DNA of 64,000 nucleotides from Methyloprofundus sedimenti (GTDB lineage: Bacteria; Pseudomonadota; Gammaproteobacteria; Methylococcales; Methylomonadaceae): contig NZ_LPUF01000001.1 of assembly GCF_002072955.1 (NCBI RefSeq), positions 1,386,896 through 1,450,895 on the forward strand. Direction: 5' to 3'. Both the position numbers and the translations under genes were made by a program. The notes under the pieces are model-generated. The model was not told where the DNA came from. It searched no databases and was given only the letters and a program-made list of their open reading frames with translations. Of the stretch, positions 43,361-53,204 are shown one piece after another; position 1 is the first letter of the stretch, and the number at the start of each line of letters is the position of its first letter.

Positions 43361-44104
43361 TTAGTTTTTTACTTCAAGTAAGTTTGCTACTAACCTAGTC
43401 CATCCGGTTTGATACGATGTTCCGACACCGCATCCATTGTCACCATGAAAATATTCATGAAACAGAACATAATCTTTAAAATGCGGGTCCGTTTGCAGCT
43501 TTTCATTAGCGCCAAATACGGGTAGTTGTCCCGATTTATCACGCCAGAACAATCTTGTTAAGCGTACGGCCAGTTCATCGGCGATTTTATTGAGAGTCAA
43601 GTACTGTCCAGAATGGGTGGGACATTCGATTTTAAAATCTTCACCATAATAAGTGGCGTAGCGTTTTAGCTAGGTAATCAGTAAGTCGTTAACTGGAAAC
43701 CAGACAGGACCACGCCAGTTGGAATTGCCTCCAAAAATACCAGATTCGGATTCGCCTAGCTGGTATTGCACCGACACAAGATGATCACAGCAGTTGAAAA
43801 CGTAGGGCGTATCCAAATGAGACCGTGATAACGAACGGATGCCATAGTCGGATAAAAATTCAGTTTCATCCAGCATACGCAGCAATAATTTCTTCATGCG
43901 ATGTCCGCGCAACAGCGATAATAAACGCCGATTGCCATGACCTGGCTCAGTCCAGTGTGATACCAAACCTGCGAGGTCGGGTCGATAGTTTAAAAACCAT
44001 TTTAGCCGTCGTTTGAAGCCTGGTAGTTTTTCCAGTATTTCCGGCTTTATGATAAGCGCACTCTGCAACCAGCTCTCGATATGTATCTGGGTTAACCGCT
44101 TCAA
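43361..44104 (-). pseudogene. MGH1-like glycoside hydrolase (GH63-type), C-terminal remnant
   Basis: EKLPGFKRRLKWFLNYRPDL, EPGHGNRRLLSLLRGHRMKK, SDYGIRSLSR and FGGNSNWRGPVWFPVNDLL are characteristic of the C-terminal (alpha/alpha)6 barrel. A TAG at 43670-43672 interrupts the frame, which continues as LKRYATYYGEDFKIECPT to NLLEVKN. Only about 245 of roughly 850-900 residues remain and the N-terminus is missing. In intact relatives it would hydrolyse alpha-glucosides. Confidence 0.8.
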
Positions 44105-44170
44105 TATAAGTATCTTGAGGTAAATTAGTGTTAGTCAGGTTTTTTCCTGTTTCGATTGATTTGAGCTAAT

Positions 44171-44617
44171 TCAGTCTTTATCTGCATTTGCGCAATAACT
44201 ATTTTTTCCTATAACAACACCGAGCAACCCACCATAAACGAGATGCCCCATCAATGCTGCCATAGCCGCTTTGATACCGCCTATTTCAGACATAAAAAAC
44301 CCTGCGCCAGCCATTGGCATGATGACTGTTGCAGCCATCAACCATAAAATAGTGCCAAACAACATACCTTTTATAACCGGTGCTCCCGGTAGAAAGCGCA
44401 AGAATAAAAAAGCATAGATCAATGGAAAAACCACAATGCCAAGCATCATATGGGCAGCCATGCCTAAGGCATATACTCCGCCCATCATATTGCCCAGCAT
44501 GGCGGCTATATCCATTGGGTGCCCGATTAACATTGGTGCTGCAAATTTCATCATAAGTGACATCATCAGAGTACCGACAAAGCCACCTAGAATAGTTTTT
44601 GTAATATTTGATTTCAT
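44171..44617 (-). CDS. DUF6789-like small membrane protein
   Basis: 148 residues from ATG 44617 (MKSNITKTILGGFVGTLMMS), chosen because GAGG lies about ten bases upstream; a longer frame opens at 44668. Four hydrophobic, Met- and Gly-rich helices are visible (MMLGIVVFPLIYAFLFLRFL; AALMGHLVYGGLLGVVIG). The function is unknown. Confidence 0.65.
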   Translation of the reverse strand: MKSNITKTILGGFVGTLMMSLMMKFAAPMLIGHPMDIAAMLGNMMGGVYALGMAAHMMLGIVVFPLIYAFLFLRFLPGAPVIKGMLFGTILWLMAATVIMPMAGAGFFMSEIGGIKAAMAALMGHLVYGGLLGVVIGKNSYCANADKD

Positions 44618-44810
44618 AACGAATACCTCATTTAAGTATTTAAGTGAAAGTTTGAATATTAAATTCACTGATTAGTCATTCGATTGCCGTATTCCTTACA
44701 AAATTAATTCAACGAGGTTAAACGCTGCAAACTGAATTTTTTATCTTCAGTAAGGTTTTGTTGTGACTGGCGACTAATAAGCCAATAGTAACGATCTGGA
44801 TAAGCATTTC

Positions 44811-45947
44811 ATGACTAACAATAACTTACATAGTGCTACTACACCGGGCATGATCTTTCCAGAGGAGGGCAATGGAAATCTGATTATGCTAGAAGGGCAA
44901 TGGACTTTGCGCACACTGGCAGAGTCGATAAAGTTGCGCCAGGCGATTAAAAAACTGGGTACTCGTAAAGATAAACAGTGGGATATAAGTCAGGTAGATC
45001 GACTGGATAGTGCTGCGGCCTTTCTGCTCTGGCAGGCCTGGGGTAAACAACTGCCAAGTAATTTACATATGCGTGAGGAACATCGACGCTTATTCGAGCA
45101 ATGGCACGGGCGCAAAATCCCAGAGCCACAAATGATGCTACCTGATCTGTCCATGGTATTGCATTTCTGGGAGGCAATGTTTTTAGGATTTTATCAACAT
45201 ATTTGCGCCTGGCTTACCTTATTTGGCCGCTTGACGCTTGATATGATTTATTTGTTAGGCCATCCACGTGCTATTCCTTTTAAGGAGATCTCCTTAACGA
45301 TATATAAAGCAGGTGTCAGTGCCCTGGGCATTACCGCACTGGTGGGTTTATTAGTGGGTGTCTCAATGAGCTATCTGTCTTCGCTACAACTACAACGCTT
45401 TGGCGCAGAAATTTATATTATTGATTTACTGGGGCTGAGTATTATTCGAGAGCTGGGACCTATGCTTGCAGCAATTATTATTGCCGGACGTTCTGGTTCC
45501 TCAATGACAGCTGAAATTGGCATTATGCGCGTGACTCAGGAGCTGGATGCGCTATCTGCTTTAGGTATTTCCCATTCGCTACGCCTGGTTTTGCCTAAAG
45601 TAGTTGCCTTATCTTTGGTTATGCCCTTATTAATAGTCTGGACCGATGTGATTGCCTTGATGGGCGGTATGGCTTCGGCTCAATTAGCACTGGATATTTC
45701 TTATCAGCAATTTTTTGAGCAATTGCCTAAATCGGTGCCTGTGGTTAATGTTTATATAGGTCTGGCCAAAGGCGTTATGTTTGGCATGATGATTGCGATG
45801 ATTGCCTGTCATTTCGGATTTCTGATTAAACCTAATACTGAGAGTCTGGGTAGTGAAACGACACATGCGGTAGTTGCTAGCATTACGGCAGTGATTATGG
45901 TTGATACTGTTTTTTCCATTGTCTTTAGAAATGTGGGGTTTCCATGA
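44811..45947 (+). CDS. MlaE-type ABC permease with N-terminal STAS-like domain
   Basis: 378 residues. An N-terminal STAS-like domain (about 15-95; LEGQWTLRTLAESIKL, VDRLDSAAAFLLWQAWG) is fused to an MlaE permease with the conserved RELGPMLAAIIIAGRSGSSM and MRVTQELDALSALG motifs. It forms the inner-membrane channel of a lipid transporter of the MCE/Mla kind. In E. coli the STAS subunit MlaB is separate; this fused form is common in other proteobacteria. The next gene overlaps by four bases (ATGA). Confidence 0.9.
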   Translation: MTNNNLHSATTPGMIFPEEGNGNLIMLEGQWTLRTLAESIKLRQAIKKLGTRKDKQWDISQVDRLDSAAAFLLWQAWGKQLPSNLHMREEHRRLFEQWHGRKIPEPQMMLPDLSMVLHFWEAMFLGFYQHICAWLTLFGRLTLDMIYLLGHPRAIPFKEISLTIYKAGVSALGITALVGLLVGVSMSYLSSLQLQRFGAEIYIIDLLGLSIIRELGPMLAAIIIAGRSGSSMTAEIGIMRVTQELDALSALGISHSLRLVLPKVVALSLVMPLLIVWTDVIALMGGMASAQLALDISYQQFFEQLPKSVPVVNVYIGLAKGVMFGMMIAMIACHFGFLIKPNTESLGSETTHAVVASITAVIMVDTVFSIVFRNVGFP

Positions 45948-46726
45948 ACAAACCGCATGCAGTAGAGCTAGAACATATCTGGACTTATTTTGCTGATCAA
46001 TTGGTGCATCAAGATATTAGTTTATGTCTTGAAGAAGGTGAAATACTTGGGCTAGTGGGGGCGTCAGGTAGCGGAAAAACCACACTGATGCGTGAGATCA
46101 TTGGTTTGGAAACACCTAGCAAAGGGACGCTTAAAGTATTGGGTGAGCAGGTGCAGGAATCGTGTGCTACAGAATGTAGAAAGCGGCGCAATCAAACCGG
46201 CGTGTTATTTCAAAACGGTGCGCTGTTTAGTGCTCTGAGTGTGTTTGACAATATTGCCTTTCCTTTGCGGGAGTTAGGTATCAACGATGAAACATTGGTA
46301 AAACAAATGGTGTGTATGAAATTGGCTATGGTGGGCTTAGATTCTCAAGCTGCGATGCGTAGTCCCTCTGAATTATCCGGCGGAATGGTCAAGCGAGCTG
46401 CTTTAGCCCGCGCATTGATTCTGGAGCCAGAATTATTATTACTGGATGAGCCCACTTCTGGCCTTGACCCGATTGCCAGTGAGGATTTTGTAACCCTGCT
46501 GCGCCAATTGCATCAGGAATTGAATTTTACAGTGGTGATGATTACCCACGATTTACATATTTTACGGGATCTTTGCAGTAAAGTTGCAGTATTGGCTGAT
46601 CATCAGCTGATTGCCTTCGATACTTTAGAAAAGGTGCTTAGCTGCGAGCATCCTTTTATCAAACTTTTTTTTCACAACCACCGCGCTGAGCGGGTTTTTA
46701 ATGCATTGGAGGTTAATCATGGGTAA
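45944..46726 (+). CDS. MlaF-type ABC transporter ATP-binding protein
   Basis: 260 residues with Walker A GASGSGKTT, Q-loop LFQNGALFSALS, signature LSGGMVKRAALARAL, Walker B LLLLDEPTSGLDP and the switch His in MITHDL. It powers phospholipid movement by the MlaE-type permease. Overlaps with both neighbours indicate a tightly coupled operon. Confidence 0.92.
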   Translation: MNKPHAVELEHIWTYFADQLVHQDISLCLEEGEILGLVGASGSGKTTLMREIIGLETPSKGTLKVLGEQVQESCATECRKRRNQTGVLFQNGALFSALSVFDNIAFPLRELGINDETLVKQMVCMKLAMVGLDSQAAMRSPSELSGGMVKRAALARALILEPELLLLDEPTSGLDPIASEDFVTLLRQLHQELNFTVVMITHDLHILRDLCSKVAVLADHQLIAFDTLEKVLSCEHPFIKLFFHNHRAERVFNALEVNHG

Positions 46727-47645
46727 AGATAGCTTCGCGTTGGTGACTGGCTTGTTTATGACTATTTTGATCGCAGGTGTTGTGATTATCAGTATCTGGC
46801 TGGGAGGTGTGCAGCATCAAACGCAAACGTATATAGCCGAAACACGATCATCTGTGACCGGACTTAAGGCCGGTTCCACTATCTATTATCGTGGCATCGA
46901 AGTCGGTAGAGTCAAAAGCATAGCTTTCGATCCGGATAATCCCGCACTTATTGTTGTCCCTATGGAAATAAACAAGGGAGTTCAGTTTACTCGGGGTATT
47001 TATGCCACTCTGGATATGAAAGGTGTGACAGGCTTAACACAAATCGCACTGAAGGATAATGGCGATAACCCGGAACTGCTGCCAAGCGGCAGCCAGCCTG
47101 GCAATCGTATTCCAATCAAGCCTTCACTTATTGAGCGCTTGACAGTGTCGGGCGAAGAAATGCTAAGCCAGACACATGAACTGATGATCCGATTGAATCG
47201 TTTGTTGAATGACAAAAATACTCAGCATGTGGAACAGATTCTGGTGAATGTTGAAACGGCCACTGATAAATTCAATCATTTACAAGATAACGCTGAAAAA
47301 GTACTCGCCCAAGTCCCTGTATTAACGGCAGATGCACATCATTCTTTGAATAAAATGAATCATTTGACTGATGAATTTACACGATTGAGTCAACAACTGC
47401 GCAAAGAGTTGGCTACCTTATCCAGACAATCTAGCGAACTAATACTCACGGGCACAGCAGTAGGTCAGCAGTTGCTACAGACCACTTTGCCTAAGGCAAA
47501 TACTCTGATTATGCAATTGCAAGCAACTACTCGTCGTTTCGATCGCGTAGGCACCCTGATAGAAACCGAACCGCAAATGTTCTTATTTGGCGCTGAGCCG
47601 CTACAACTTGCACCTGGTGAACCAGGATTTAAGGAGGCACTATGA
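46719..47645 (+). CDS. MCE/MlaD-family substrate-binding protein
   Basis: 308 residues from ATG 46719 (MGKDSFALVTGLF), the start nearest the GGAGG ribosome-binding site. One N-terminal membrane helix precedes a single MCE domain (about 38-125; VTGLKAGSTIYYRGIEVGRV, GVTGLTQIALKD). A long periplasmic helical region with heptads (about 150-280) follows, likely a shaft toward the outer membrane. It presents lipid to or from the permease. Confidence 0.9.
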   Translation: MGKDSFALVTGLFMTILIAGVVIISIWLGGVQHQTQTYIAETRSSVTGLKAGSTIYYRGIEVGRVKSIAFDPDNPALIVVPMEINKGVQFTRGIYATLDMKGVTGLTQIALKDNGDNPELLPSGSQPGNRIPIKPSLIERLTVSGEEMLSQTHELMIRLNRLLNDKNTQHVEQILVNVETATDKFNHLQDNAEKVLAQVPVLTADAHHSLNKMNHLTDEFTRLSQQLRKELATLSRQSSELILTGTAVGQQLLQTTLPKANTLIMQLQATTRRFDRVGTLIETEPQMFLFGAEPLQLAPGEPGFKEAL

Positions 47646-48199
47646 AACGCATCATAAATAAAATGTTAGCCCTATCGCTTTTGGGAATAGTGACGGCCTG
47701 CAGTGTCGGCTCCCATCCTGCTATACCGGTCAGTCATGATCTTGGACCAATAGTCTTAGCTAAGGCTGACAGTATTCCGGTAACGTTGAGTGCCCCTGTC
47801 TGGTTGTGGAGTGAGCGTATTCGCTATCGTTTGCTTTATAAAGATGCGACGGCTGTTGCCTATTACAATCTGGATCGTTGGGAAGCACCATTGCCTGCTT
47901 TATTAGAGCGCCGGATAAAAGTGACTGGAAAGCAGCCAGCGCTTAAATTACAGATTCGATTAACTGAATTTGAGCAGCAATTTGAATCGATAAATAACGC
48001 GCAAGTTGTGATGACATTTACGGTCAGTGCTTTTTCAGGTGATAGCAACAGTTTACTTGCTAAGCGCTCGTTTACATTGTCGCATAAGACGGCTACAGCT
48101 GATGCAAATGGCGCTATTGCAGGTTTTGTGGTTTTGACGGAGCAGGCTAATAAAGAAATTGCAGTGTGGTTAACGTCTCTAGCCAAAACGAAAAAATAA
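47642..48199 (+). CDS. ABC-type transport auxiliary lipoprotein (PqiC-like)
   Basis: 185 residues. Lipoprotein signal with LLGIVTACSVGS (lipobox Cys about residue 20). The body shows WSERIRYRLLYKDATAVAYY and WEAPLPALLERR, a pattern of the PqiC/DUF330 group that works with MCE transporters at the outer membrane. ATGA overlap with the MCE gene supports function in the same complex. Confidence 0.83.
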   Translation: MKRIINKMLALSLLGIVTACSVGSHPAIPVSHDLGPIVLAKADSIPVTLSAPVWLWSERIRYRLLYKDATAVAYYNLDRWEAPLPALLERRIKVTGKQPALKLQIRLTEFEQQFESINNAQVVMTFTVSAFSGDSNSLLAKRSFTLSHKTATADANGAIAGFVVLTEQANKEIAVWLTSLAKTKK

Positions 48200-48323
48200 A
48201 TACAGCCATTGTTCTTGCTAAGGAAATGTCGCTTATGGACAAAATATCAGAAAAAAACAGTAAGGTTTCGGCTATTGCCACGACCTATCATTACTAATTA
48301 TTGTGTTATAAGTAAGGTGTTTT

Positions 48324-49067
48324 ATGAAAAATTCAGCGTTAAAAGTGATTGCGGGTTTATTGTTAGCAAACAATGTTGCAGCAGTAGAACCAGACTGGAA
48401 AGATTATACCAGCGTGTTGAGTGCTGTTAAGCAAGGTGAAAAGCATGGCACGCCATTAGCCTTGGTTGATTACGCTGCTTTGAAGAAAAATGGTCTGGTA
48501 GACAAAGTTTATCAGCAGATTTCTGCGTTTCCTGTGGAGTCATTGAGCGGTAGAGATGAAACGTTAGCGTTCTATATTAATACTTATAATATTTTAGCGT
48601 TAAAAACCGTGGTTGATCACTGGCCTGTAGAGAGTATTAAAGATGTCGGTAGTATTTTTAGTCCTGTCTGGGGAAAAGAAGCGGGAATGATTGGCGGCAA
48701 AAGCGTTTCTTTAGATGATGTCGAGAATAATCTTATTCGACCTATGGGTGAACCGCGTATTCATTTAGCGATCGTATGCGCATCAGTGAGTTGCCCTGAT
48801 TTAAGAAACGAGCCCTATACGGCAGCGAAACTCAATAATCAGCTTGATGAGCAAGCGAATGCCTTCTTGCGTAATGATAAAAAAGGATTGTATATCGCTA
48901 AGGATGAAGTCGTGGTTTCTAAAATATTTAAATGGTTTAAGCAGGATTTCGATAAAGTAGGGGGCGTAGAGTCTTTTATTCGCAGGTATCGTACTGATTT
49001 GCCGGTATCATACCCTTTTGATGCGGACATTGATTATGACTGGTCGATTAACGCTGTCAGTAAATAA
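48324..49067 (+). CDS. DUF547 protein, secreted
   Basis: 247 residues with an N-terminal signal (AGLLLANNVAAVEP). The DUF547 core is FYINTYNILALKTVV, HLAIVCASVSCPDLR (conserved Cys pair) and FLRNDKKGLYI. The function is unknown; the fold is cysteine-peptidase-like in some predictions. A good AAGG site precedes. It is co-oriented with the TVP38 and flavoprotein genes, a neighbourhood I recall as common for this family. Confidence 0.85.
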   Translation: MKNSALKVIAGLLLANNVAAVEPDWKDYTSVLSAVKQGEKHGTPLALVDYAALKKNGLVDKVYQQISAFPVESLSGRDETLAFYINTYNILALKTVVDHWPVESIKDVGSIFSPVWGKEAGMIGGKSVSLDDVENNLIRPMGEPRIHLAIVCASVSCPDLRNEPYTAAKLNNQLDEQANAFLRNDKKGLYIAKDEVVVSKIFKWFKQDFDKVGGVESFIRRYRTDLPVSYPFDADIDYDWSINAVSK

Positions 49068-49127
49068 ACTAAGTTACTAGAGTGCCACACGACTCATACT
49101 AAAATAATTTATTCCAACAAAAATACT

Positions 49128-49811
49128 ATGACATCTTCACGCATTATTTTACTGATTTTTATCGCTGCCTTTATAGGGGCTTTTTTTTACTTTGACTTAG
49201 GAAGTTACTTAACTTTAGAAGCCTTGAAAGCGCAGCAATCAGCAATAGAAAACTATCGAGCCGCACATCCTTCATTAGCCATTGCTATTTATGCACTGAT
49301 TTATATCGCTGTAACCGGTTTATCTCTCCCGGGAGCAACAATTTTAACCTTGGCGGGCGGTGCTGTTTTCGGTGTGTTATGGGGAACTTTAATTGTTTCT
49401 TTTGCTTCGACTATCGGTGCAACCCTGGCCTTTCTGGCGGCACGGTTTTTATTCCGTGATAGCGTTACAGAAAAATTCGGCGATTCCCTTAAAGACATTA
49501 ATGAAGGGGTGGAGCGCGAAGGCGGGTTTTACCTGTTTTCTTTACGCTTAGTCCCGCTGTTTCCTTTCTTTATGATTAACCTGTTAATGGGCTTAACCAA
49601 TATGAAAACCTGGACTTTTTATATGGTAAGTCAGATAGGTATGTTGGCTGGTACCGTGGTTTATGTCAATGCAGGGACTGAATTAGGTAAAGTTAAATCT
49701 CTGGCTGGTGTTTTATCACCTGCATTACTTGGCTCTTTCATATTATTAGGACTTTTTCCTCTGCTTGCCAAAAAAATTGTCACAGCAATCAGGAGCAAAG
49801 AAAATGGATAA
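49128..49811 (+). CDS. TVP38/TMEM64 family membrane protein (DedA superfamily)
   Basis: 227 residues, about six hydrophobic helices, with the family motif LPGATILTLAGGAVFGVLWG and the loop SLRLVPLFPFFMINLLMGLT. The superfamily includes DedA and lipid scramblase-like proteins; the transported species here is unknown. Its stop overlaps the start of the flavoprotein gene by eight bases, so the two are coupled. Confidence 0.88.
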   Translation: MTSSRIILLIFIAAFIGAFFYFDLGSYLTLEALKAQQSAIENYRAAHPSLAIAIYALIYIAVTGLSLPGATILTLAGGAVFGVLWGTLIVSFASTIGATLAFLAARFLFRDSVTEKFGDSLKDINEGVEREGGFYLFSLRLVPLFPFFMINLLMGLTNMKTWTFYMVSQIGMLAGTVVYVNAGTELGKVKSLAGVLSPALLGSFILLGLFPLLAKKIVTAIRSKENG

Positions 49812-51276
49812 GAAATGGCAAAAACCTAAAAAATTCGCTAACAATATTGTTGTCATTGGTGGTGGATCGGCGGGGCTGGTGACCTCTTATATCGCAGCGG
49901 CGGTTAAGGCGAAAGTGACTTTAATCGAAAAACATAAAATGGGCGGGGATTGTTTGAATACCGGTTGTGTGCCTTCTAAAGCCTTGCTCAAATCCAGCAA
50001 ATTATTATCCCTGTTAAAGCGCTCAAAAGAATTTGGCATTAATGAAATTAAAGCGGATTTTAAGTTCAGCGACGTTATGGAGCGTGTACAAGGGGTTATA
50101 CAAACGGTTGCTCCCCATGATTCGGTGGAACGCTATACTGAATTAGGCGTTGATGTCGTTATTGGTGAAGCAAACATTATTTCACCGTGGGAAGTTGAAG
50201 TTAAGACCGCAGAAGGTACGAAAACTATCACCACACGCTCTATCGTCATTGCCGCTGGTGCTCGTCCGCTTGTACCACCGATACCTGGGCTGGATAAAAT
50301 AGATTATTTAACGTCGGATAACGTCTGGAACTTACGTGTACAGCCTAAACGTATGCTGGTATTAGGCGGTGGACCGATTGGTAGCGAGTTAGCACAGGCA
50401 TTTGCCCGTTTAGGTGTTAATGTGACACAGGTTGAAATGGCACCGCGTTTGCTGATCCGCGAAGATATTGAAGTTTCGGAAGCCGTCGCGGCCAGGTTTA
50501 TCAAAGAAGGTATTGACGTCAGACTGGGGCATACTGCTAAAGAGTTTATGATCGAAAAGGGCGAAAAAATTCTGCTGGCAGAACATAAAGGTGAGCAAGT
50601 ACGTATTCCTTTTGATCAAGTATTATTAGCCATTGGGCGTGTTGCCAATACTACCGGCTATGGTCTGGAAGAATTAGGCGTGCAATTATCCGATCGACGT
50701 ACCGTACAAATTAATGATTTTCAGGAAACCAATTTTCCAAATATTTACGCCTGTGGTGATGTTTCAGGGCCTTATCAGTTTACCCATACGGCAGCACATC
50801 AAGCCTGGTATGCCTCGGTCAATGCTTTATTCGGTGCATTTAAAAAGTTTAAAACTGATTATTCAGTGATTCCGTGGGCCACTTTTACTGATCCTGAAGT
50901 AGCGCGTGTCGGCCTCAATGAACAAGACGCAAAAGAGCAGGGCATTGCCTATGAAACCAGTGTCTATGGGATAGATGATTTAGACCGTGCAATTGCCGAC
51001 GGTGAAGCGGATGGTTTTGTTAAGGTCTTGACCGTGCCTGGAAAAGACAAAATATTAGGGGTAACCATAGTCGGGGAACATTCAGGCGATTTAATTGCCG
51101 AATTCGTTCTAGCGATGAAATATAAACTGGGCCTGAATAAAGTTCTGGGTACGATTCATATCTACCCCACCATGGCAGAAGCCAATAAATATGTCGCGGG
51201 TGTGTGGAAAAAGAATCATCAGCCCGAGAAATTATTGCAGTGGGTTGCCAGATTCCATGCCTGGAAGCGAGGATAG
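49804..51276 (+). CDS. Pyridine nucleotide-disulfide oxidoreductase (Lpd/mercuric reductase-like)
   Basis: 490 residues from ATG 49804 (MDKKWQKPKKFANNI), preceded by GGAG. The FAD-binding VVIGGGSAGLVTSYIAA, redox-active pair in GGDCLNTGCVPSKA, NAD(P) loop LVLGGGPIGSELAQAFARLG and FAD motif IYACGDVSGPYQFTH are all complete. The C-terminal dimer interface has IHIYPTMAEANKY. There is no second Cys pair as in true mercuric reductase and no E2/E3 partners, so the substrate is unknown. Coupled to the TVP38 gene. Confidence 0.9.
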   Translation: MDKKWQKPKKFANNIVVIGGGSAGLVTSYIAAAVKAKVTLIEKHKMGGDCLNTGCVPSKALLKSSKLLSLLKRSKEFGINEIKADFKFSDVMERVQGVIQTVAPHDSVERYTELGVDVVIGEANIISPWEVEVKTAEGTKTITTRSIVIAAGARPLVPPIPGLDKIDYLTSDNVWNLRVQPKRMLVLGGGPIGSELAQAFARLGVNVTQVEMAPRLLIREDIEVSEAVAARFIKEGIDVRLGHTAKEFMIEKGEKILLAEHKGEQVRIPFDQVLLAIGRVANTTGYGLEELGVQLSDRRTVQINDFQETNFPNIYACGDVSGPYQFTHTAAHQAWYASVNALFGAFKKFKTDYSVIPWATFTDPEVARVGLNEQDAKEQGIAYETSVYGIDDLDRAIADGEADGFVKVLTVPGKDKILGVTIVGEHSGDLIAEFVLAMKYKLGLNKVLGTIHIYPTMAEANKYVAGVWKKNHQPEKLLQWVARFHAWKRG

Positions 51277-51354
51277 CTATATCGAATAACAAGGGGATGA
51301 TAGATGCGTATCATTTATAATTAATGCTACTCATCTATTTGAATGGATATTCTT

Positions 51355-51924
51355 ATGACTCAGACAGACACATCACCTGAAAACTGGCTTAACGACTATG
51401 GTGATATTCTGTATCGTTACGCGTTAATACGGGTACGTTCAGAAGCGACGGCAGAAGATTTGGTACAAGAAACCCTGCTTGCAGGACTACAGGCCGTTGA
51501 TCGGTTTTCAGGTCAATCCACAGTAAGAACCTGGTTAGTCGGGATTTTAAAGCACAAAATCATTGATCATTTTAGAAAAAACCGGCATGAAATCACAACC
51601 TTAAATGATGATGAAACAGCTGAGAATGTATTAGCCTATCAATTTGACCAACAGGGACACTGGAAAATTAATCTGATTGAATGGGGGACGCCCGAAAAAA
51701 GCATGCACGATGAACAGTTCTGGGTCGCGTTTAATGACTGCCTTTCGCGTTTACCACAACGTATGGCAGATCTGTTGTTATTGCGTACCGTTGATGGCCT
51801 GGAAACAGAAGAATGCTGCGCTTTATTAGGCTTTGAAACAGATAACCAGCTATGGGTGACTTTATCACGTACCCGCGTAAAACTAAGACTATGTCTGGAA
51901 ACAAACTGGTTTAGTAAGGAATAA
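51355..51924 (+). CDS. ECF-type sigma-70 family RNA polymerase sigma factor
   Basis: About 189 residues. Region 2 is YGDILYRYALIRVRSEATAEDLVQETLLAG with the core-binding and -10 helices. Region 4 is LPQRMADLLLLRTVDGLETEECCALLG, then SRTRVKLRLCLE. The spacer between is unusually long for ECF factors (about 60 residues). ATG 51355 is favoured over the in-frame 51343. A small zinc-finger gene follows by three bases, forming a sigma/anti-sigma pair. Confidence 0.87.
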   Translation: MTQTDTSPENWLNDYGDILYRYALIRVRSEATAEDLVQETLLAGLQAVDRFSGQSTVRTWLVGILKHKIIDHFRKNRHEITTLNDDETAENVLAYQFDQQGHWKINLIEWGTPEKSMHDEQFWVAFNDCLSRLPQRMADLLLLRTVDGLETEECCALLGFETDNQLWVTLSRTRVKLRLCLETNWFSKE

Positions 51925-51927
51925 CTT

Positions 51928-52182
51928 ATGTATAAATGTAAAGAAATAATAGAACTGACATCACAGAATATGGATACCACGCTACCCTGGGCGACACGAA
52001 TGGAACTGAAATTGCATTATCTGATATGCAAAACCTGTCTTCGCTATGCACGGCAATTGGGTATGATACAAAAGGCGTTAGGCGATATGGACGGACATAC
52101 TGTCTCTTGTCAGTTACCTGAAGCGGCAAAGCAACGTATAGCAAAGAAACTGCAGCAAGCTAAAGAAACATCTGAGTCATGA
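51928..52182 (+). CDS. Small zinc-finger anti-sigma-like protein
   Basis: 84 residues with Cys at residue 4 and the zf-HC2 pattern LHYLICKTCLRYARQL (HxxxCxxC, residues about 29-44). No membrane segment is present, so it is a soluble anti-sigma-like partner. AGGA lies eight bases before ATG. Pairing with the ECF factor upstream is by context. Confidence 0.75.
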   Translation: MYKCKEIIELTSQNMDTTLPWATRMELKLHYLICKTCLRYARQLGMIQKALGDMDGHTVSCQLPEAAKQRIAKKLQQAKETSES

Positions 52183-52612
52183 GGCTGTGATGTAGTCTTG
52201 TTTTCTGTAAGGATATGATCTTATATACGTTAAAAATATCCTTAAGAAAAGCAAATGTTACCGGTTTGTTGTGGGAGCAATTAGACATGTAGCGTCAATG
52301 CGCTTGGGTTCATGCAGATGAAGCCAAGGCAAAAAAAACATTACAGTTCTGCTGAATGCCGATGCTAAGGAACATGCACGAAATAATATGAGCAACTTGT
52401 AGGATGGGCAAAGGTCTTTTTCGTGCCCATCTTTATATAGTATAGCCATCAGTCTATCTAGGGTAGCTGTGGTGGCAAAGGGCTATTGGGGTTGATTAGC
52501 TTTTATTGACTAAAACATAGAGCTATAAAAATCAGAAAGTGCGGTCGTTAAGTGTGGAATTTTATATAGCAAGAGCGTATAAATTAATTTAGCGCTAATA
52601 TAGGGGGTAGTT
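52183..52612. other. Intergenic stretch with a partial dispersed repeat
   Basis: No gene. Bases 52399-52431 are one arm of the palindrome seen at 2312-2395 (GTAGGATGGGCAAAGGTC... CGTGCCCATC). The rest of the stretch is unassigned. Confidence 0.5.
52399..52431. repeat. Half copy of the GTAGGATRGGCAAAG palindrome
   Basis: Matches the left arm at 2312-2344 with two differences; the right arm is absent. The preceding AACTT is also shared. Confidence 0.75.
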
Positions 52613-53008
52613 ATGAGAGCCACTGAGTTTTTAGAGTTAATTTCTAATATATATCACTTAGATCATATTCAACGTACCAAATTGATTACGACATTGGATG
52701 AATTGCCAGGTGAGCCTGAGGTTTATGAAGTGATTGACACTGCCTTTGCTGCAAATAGAATATGCCCTTACTGTTCGCATACAGAAATGTTTCGGCATGG
52801 CTTAAGTAATGGGCTCCAGCGTTATCGGTGTAAGGAGTGTAAGAAAACATTTAATGCATTAACGGGTACGCCTCTTGCCCATCTTCGACAGAAGTCTAAG
52901 TGGCTTGATTACCTAAATGCCTTAAATCAATCTTCGACTGTTCGTAAGGCCGCATCCAATCTTAATGTTCACCCTAATACTATTCTCCGTTGGAGACATC
53001 GGCTCTAA
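52613..53008 (+). pseudogene. IS1595-family transposase, N-terminal part
   Basis: 131 residues: a zinc ribbon ICPYCSHTEMFRHG...YRCKECKKTFNALTGT and a helix-turn-helix VRKAASNLNVHPNTILRWRH. In the family this is followed by the DDN/K catalytic domain of about 170 residues, which is absent. It ends about 85 bases before the tRNA-Phe repeat. Confidence 0.78.
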
Positions 53009-53091
53009 GTCTGAGTTGAATAAATTTGATTGTGGTCGCTAAGGTTGTTTGGAAAATTTTTCACCAACCCGATCGGAGATCGACAGGAAAA

Positions 53092-53204
53092 TATTTCAGA
53101 CATAAAAAAGGCCCGGTAAGAATAATCTTATCAGGCCTTGATTTATTTGGCTTTAGCATGGTGCCCAGGGGCGGAATCGAACCGTCGACACGAGGATTTT
53201 TAGT
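53092..53204. repeat. Direct repeat: tRNA-Phe 3' fragment with terminator, copy 1
   Basis: These 113 bases match 58843-58956 nearly perfectly. The right part (53159-53204) is the last 46 nt of tRNA-Phe on the minus strand, from the CCA end to the anticodon arm; the 5' half is missing. The left part carries the same rho-independent terminator (53103-53139). Together with the complete tRNA on the other side this looks like an attachment-site duplication around 53205-58842. Confidence 0.85.

Noticed and set aside
44060-44135. Frame NLPQDTYIEAVNPDTYRELVAECAYHKAG on the minus strand
   Set aside because: Looks like the start of a DUF2934-type protein fused to the glucosidase relic, but it is too short to support.
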